A stretch of 23,780 nucleotides of DNA, taken from the NCBI GenBank assembly GCA_045598065.1, contig JAZLLJ010000015.1, forward strand, positions 1-23,780. The letters are read 5' to 3'. The DNA is from RGIG426 sp045598065. GTDB lineage: Bacteria > Bacillota > Clostridia > Oscillospirales > Acutalibacteraceae. The first letter of the stretch is position 1; each line of letters begins with the position of its first letter. Shown one piece after another: positions 21,031-23,780 of this stretch. Under the pieces are notes generated by a model. It made no database searches. It was given only the letters and a program-made list of their open reading frames with translations, and was not told where the DNA came from. Position numbers and translations under genes: made by a program.

Positions 21031-21092
21031 GGTTTTATTGCTAATAATCGTGTGACACCCCGAAAATATTATTTTTATCGGAGGTAAAAACC

Positions 21093-23276
21093 ATGTTCGA
21101 AAACGAAAGAGTATTCGAAACCACTCTTGCCGGCCGTCCCCTCGTGGTCGAAACCGGCAAACTGGCGCAACTGTCCGGCGGCTCCTGCCTCGTCCGTTAC
21201 GGCGAGACGGTGGTGCTTTGCAACGTGACCGCTTCCGCCAAACCGCGTGATGGCGTGGACTTCTTCCCGCTTTCCGTGGACTACGAAGAAAAACTGTACG
21301 CCGTCGGCCGCATTCCGGGCAGTTTCCTACGCCGCGAAGGCCGTCCGACCGAAAAGGCCATTCTCACCTCGCGTGTGATCGACCGCCCGATCCGCCCGCT
21401 GTTCCCGAAAGATATGCGCAACGACGTCAGCATCGTGTGCACCGTGATGTCGGTCGATCCTGATTGTCCGCCGGAGACGACGGCGATGATCGGCGCTTCC
21501 ATCGCGATTTCCATTTCGGATATCCCGTGGGCAGGTCCGATTTCCGGCGTTGTGGTCGGTCTTGTTGACGGCGAATACGTCATCAACCCGACGGCCGAGC
21601 AGGAAAAAGTGACGGATATGCACGTCACCGTCGCTTCCACCGAGGAACTCGTCGCGATGATCGAGGCGGGCGCGAACGAGGTGGACAACGACACCATGTT
21701 CAACGGCATTATGGCCGGTCACGAGGCGAACCAAGCGATCGTCCGCTTCATCAAAGACATTCAAGCGGAAATCGGCAAACCGAAATTCCCGTTTGTCTCG
21801 AACGATCCCGATCCGGCGATGTTCGAAGCGATCAAAGAGTTCGCCATCGAAGACGTGCGCGCCGCGCTCGACACCGATGACAAACGTATCCGCGACGATC
21901 GCCTCATCCCGGTGTACGACAAAGTGCACGAGAAATTCGACGAGGAATACGCCGAGCAAATCGAGAAAATCGACGAGTGCCTTTACAAATTGCAAAAATA
22001 CGTCGTGCGCCGCTGGCTGCTTGACGACGGCAAACGCGTGGATGGCCGCGGCATCAACGAGATGCGTCCGCTGGCTTCCGAAGTCGGTATTTTGCCGCGT
22101 ACCCACGGTTCGGGCCTCTTCACTCGCGGTCAAACCCAGGTTTTGACCACCGTGACGCTCGGTTCTTCCAAAGATGCCCAGCTGCTTGACGGTATCGACG
22201 ACGAGACCGAAAAACGTTATATGCACCACTACAATTTCCCGTCCTACTCGGTGGGCGAAACCCGTCCGTCGCGTGGCCCGGGCCGCCGCGAAATCGGTCA
22301 CGGTGCTTTGGCGGAGCGTGCCCTTGTGCCGGTGCTGCCGAGCATTGAGGAGTTCCCGTACACCATGCGCCTTGTGAGCGAGGTGCTTTCTTCCAACGGC
22401 TCTACGTCGCAGGCCTCTATCTGCGGCTCTACTTTGGCGCTTATGGACGCCGGTGTGCCGATCAAAGCGCCGGTTGCCGGTATTTCCTGCGGTCTTATCA
22501 GCGAGGGCGACCGCTTTATGACCATGGTCGATATCCAAGGCCTTGAAGACTTCTTCGGCGATATGGACTTCAAAGTGGGCGGTACCAAAAAAGGTATCAC
22601 CGCGATCCAGATGGACCTGAAAGTGCACGGCTTGACTCCGGCTATCATCCGTGAGGCGCTCGACAAAACCTACACCGCGCGCTGCTACATCCTCGACGAG
22701 GTTATGCTGAAAGCCATTCCGGAAGTTCGTCCGGAGCTTTCCAAATGGGCGCCGAAAATGCTTTCTACCAAAATCGACGTGGACAAGATCCGCGAGGTTA
22801 TCGGTAAAGGCGGCGCGGTCATCCAAAAAATCTGCGCTGACTGCAACTGCACCATCGACGTGCAGGAAGACGGTCAGGTGTTCATCTCCGCGGTCAACAC
22901 CGACGATGCCCGTCGCGCGCTGTCTATTGTTGAGACGATTGCCAAAGATCCGGAAATCGGTGCGATTTACAAAGGCCGCGTAACCCGTCTTATGACCTTC
23001 GGTGCGTTCGTGGAGATCGCTCCGGGTAAAGAGGGCCTTGTCCACATCAGCAAACTCGACATCCGCCGCGTGGAAACCGTCGAAGACGTTGTGTCCGTCG
23101 GTGATGAGGTGATCGTGAAAGTCGTGGAAATCGACGAGCAAGGTCGCATCAACCTGTCCCGCCGCGATGCGCTTATCGAGGTCGAGGGCCTTACCCCGGA
23201 AGAGCCGGAAGAGCCCCGTCCGCCGCGCCGCGAAGGTGGTCGCCGTGACGGCGGTCATCGTCCGCAGCGCCGCTGA
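21093..23276 (+). CDS. pnp: Polynucleotide phosphorylase
   Basis: Trimeric 3'-5' exoribonuclease that phosphorolyses RNA to NDPs and can also add tails. The 727 residues contain RNase PH domain 1 (~10-145), a helical linker, RNase PH domain 2 (~320-545) with the metal/catalytic pair D490 and D492 in GDMDFKVGGT, KH (~558-617, VIGKGGAVIQK near 570) and S1 (~622-692, GAIYKGRVTRLMTFGAFVEI). An acidic then Arg/Pro/Gly-rich tail ends the protein. ATG 21093 has GGAGG 8 bases upstream. The gene follows rpsO by 175 bp and is probably at least partly cotranscribed with it. Strong codon bias fits high expression. Confidence 0.98.
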   Translation: MFENERVFETTLAGRPLVVETGKLAQLSGGSCLVRYGETVVLCNVTASAKPRDGVDFFPLSVDYEEKLYAVGRIPGSFLRREGRPTEKAILTSRVIDRPIRPLFPKDMRNDVSIVCTVMSVDPDCPPETTAMIGASIAISISDIPWAGPISGVVVGLVDGEYVINPTAEQEKVTDMHVTVASTEELVAMIEAGANEVDNDTMFNGIMAGHEANQAIVRFIKDIQAEIGKPKFPFVSNDPDPAMFEAIKEFAIEDVRAALDTDDKRIRDDRLIPVYDKVHEKFDEEYAEQIEKIDECLYKLQKYVVRRWLLDDGKRVDGRGINEMRPLASEVGILPRTHGSGLFTRGQTQVLTTVTLGSSKDAQLLDGIDDETEKRYMHHYNFPSYSVGETRPSRGPGRREIGHGALAERALVPVLPSIEEFPYTMRLVSEVLSSNGSTSQASICGSTLALMDAGVPIKAPVAGISCGLISEGDRFMTMVDIQGLEDFFGDMDFKVGGTKKGITAIQMDLKVHGLTPAIIREALDKTYTARCYILDEVMLKAIPEVRPELSKWAPKMLSTKIDVDKIREVIGKGGAVIQKICADCNCTIDVQEDGQVFISAVNTDDARRALSIVETIAKDPEIGAIYKGRVTRLMTFGAFVEIAPGKEGLVHISKLDIRRVETVEDVVSVGDEVIVKVVEIDEQGRINLSRRDALIEVEGLTPEEPEEPRPPRREGGRRDGGHRPQRR

Positions 23277-23296
23277 TTAAAAGGTATATATAATAG

Positions 23297-23334
23297 AACG
23301 CCCCTGCAACCGTGAGGTTGCGGGGGCGTTTTTT
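23297..23334 (+). terminator. Rho-independent terminator after pnp
   Basis: A 15-bp stem (23297-23311 with 23316-23330, one T-G pair), loop GTGA, then a run of Ts. The core CCCCTGCAACC-GTGA-GGTTGC is the reverse complement of the hflX terminator core. Confidence 0.93.
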
Positions 23335-23351
23335 GTTGTGTGTAAATTGTA

Positions 23352-23383
23352 TATAAAAATCCGCCCGCAAAACTTGTGGGCGG
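23352..23383 (-). terminator. Terminator after the XRE regulator gene
   Basis: On the minus strand a CCGCCC/GGGCGG stem (23361-23366 with 23378-23383), extended by CAA/TTG after one mismatch, is followed by ATTTTTATAT. It begins directly after the stop codon at 23384-23386. Confidence 0.82.
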
Positions 23384-23677
23384 TTAGGTGGCTTTGGGGA
23401 GATCGAGAATTTCAGTAGCGGCGAGCGTGTCAAGAGGGGGAGAGAGCAGTTCGTCGAGGGTGCGGTCGAGGGCTTTGGAGAGGACGACCAGTTCGATGTC
23501 GGTGACAAAGCGCTTGCCGGCTTCGATGCGCTGGATGGCGTTCTTGTCTACGTCGAGCCCGTTGAGTTGAAGTTTATCCGCCAATTTCCGCTGGGAGAGA
23601 TGCATCTCTTTGCGGAATTTTGCGACGTTTTCACCACAAAGATTGTTTCTTCCGTCATCGGTTTTGTTGATAAACAC
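23384..23677 (-). CDS. Small XRE-family helix-turn-helix regulator
   Basis: A 97-residue DNA-binding protein. The XRE/Cro-C1 fold spans ~16-80: ENVAKFRKEMHLSQRKLADKL (helices 1-2), an insertion LNGLDVD, the recognition helix KNAIQRIEAGKRF (~45-57), and DIELVVLSKALDRTLDELL (helices 4-5). The DNA-binding domain is nearly the whole protein, with a short acidic tail. GTG 23677 is preferred: AAGGAG lies 9 bases upstream, while the in-frame ATG at 23701 has no ribosome binding site and is close to the transcription start. It is monocistronic, convergent with pnp. The inverted repeat over its promoter suggests autorepression (inference). Similar LNGLDxD-type regulators occur in clostridial genomes and mobile elements, but nothing mobile is seen here. 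Confidence 0.85.
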   Translation of the reverse strand: MFINKTDDGRNNLCGENVAKFRKEMHLSQRKLADKLQLNGLDVDKNAIQRIEAGKRFVTDIELVVLSKALDRTLDELLSPPLDTLAATEILDLPKAT

Positions 23678-23695
23678 AAAAAATTTCTCCTTTTT

Positions 23696-23707
23696 TGACA
23701 TTTAGTG
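23696..23707. promoter_or_regulatory. Second operator-like half-site
   Basis: TGACATTTAGTG matches TGACATTCAGTG of the upstream inverted repeat (23750-23761) at 11 of 12 positions in the same orientation, 54 bp apart. It lies between the expected transcription start and the GTG start. Confidence 0.5.
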
Positions 23708-23722
23708 CTTGACACTTTCTCT

Positions 23723-23751
23723 ATTATATGCTACAATCACGGTAGAAAATG
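23723..23751 (-). promoter_or_regulatory. Promoter of the XRE regulator gene
   Basis: A perfect -10 TATAAT (23728-23723, minus strand). Seventeen bases upstream the -35 position reads CATTTT, a poor match, and lies inside the 13-bp inverted repeat. The transcription start is expected near 23716. Confidence 0.65.
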
Positions 23752-23773
23752 ACATTCAGTGAATGTCATTTTC
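23745..23773. promoter_or_regulatory. 13-bp perfect inverted repeat, candidate operator
   Basis: GAAAATGACATTC (23745-23757) and GAATGTCATTTTC (23761-23773) are exact reverse complements around the 3-base spacer AGT. The repeat covers the -35 region of the XRE gene. With no T run after it and a promoter beside it, it reads as a dimeric repressor site rather than a terminator. Confidence 0.7.
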
Positions 23774-23780
23774 GAGAAAA

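Noticed and set aside
21019..21050. Possible pnp promoter (TTGCGG with TAATAAT)
   Set aside because: Hexamer matches are weak and spacing is 18-19 bp. The region is better explained by the leader hairpin.
21327..23258. A 643-residue open frame antisense to pnp
   Set aside because: It arises from the strong codon bias of pnp, is rich in His, Asp and Phe as such mirror frames are, has no ribosome binding site and resembles nothing known.
23284..23296. TATATATAAT just after pnp as a promoter -10
   Set aside because: There is no -35 at a suitable distance and the pnp terminator follows at once.

Overview
The window looks like a chromosomal stretch from an anaerobic, spore-forming-lineage Firmicute of class Clostridia, most likely an Oscillospirales/Ruminococcus-like gut or rumen bacterium. 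This is inference from five things: a SpoIVB peptidase, the four-gene glycogen operon with the Firmicute-specific regulatory subunit GlgD, two secreted proteins ending in type I dockerins, strong AGGAGG-type ribosome binding sites, and near-consensus sigma-A promoters with 17-bp spacers. GC content is moderately high by eye. No phage, transposon, CRISPR array, tRNA or rRNA was found.

Layout. (1) Positions 1-1577, minus strand: a class I cysteine desulfurase followed by a gene that runs off the left edge. The second gene has a short N-terminal domain and then a perfectly phased 27-bp tandem repeat encoding AQPAQPVKP. (2) 1614-2970, plus strand: the ribosome-associated GTPase HflX, divergent from the desulfurase and closed by a strong hairpin terminator. 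(3) 2978-4515, minus: a TrkH/KtrB-type K+ transporter subunit. (4) 4543-11510, minus: a seven-gene block from a perfect-consensus promoter (TTGACA, 17 bp, TATAAT). The order is SLOG/DUF2493 protein, DUF951 protein, RF1 (prfA), a Sua5-CoaE fusion, M18 aminopeptidase, MtaB, and a secreted dockerin protein. It mixes translation quality genes with a surface or cellulosome-type protein. Sua5 and MtaB belong to one tRNA position-37 pathway (t6A, then ms2t6A).

(5) 11530-14677, plus: spoIVB, then a secreted 567-residue dockerin protein under its own promoter. Its N-terminal half reads as an eight-stranded barrel with a degenerate GH18-type signature. (6) 14649-20412, minus: the glgB-glgC-glgD-glgA operon for glycogen synthesis from glucose-1-phosphate. 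(7) 20497-23330, plus: rpsO (S15) with a long structured leader, then pnp (PNPase), the classic pairing. (8) 23361-23773, minus: a small XRE-type regulator whose promoter overlaps a 13-bp perfect inverted repeat, with a second related site near its start.

The core genes are ordinary. The points most worth following up are the Sua5-CoaE fusion, the barrel-dockerin protein, the 27/54-bp repeat gene, the two inverted copies of one terminator hairpin (after hflX and after pnp), and the operator architecture of the XRE gene. Four genes (cysteine desulfurase, hflX, glgD and the XRE gene) have non-ATG starts chosen here from ribosome-binding-site spacing. The only gene-free stretch over 300 bases is 20330-20650, which holds the glgB promoter, the rpsO promoter and the rpsO leader.
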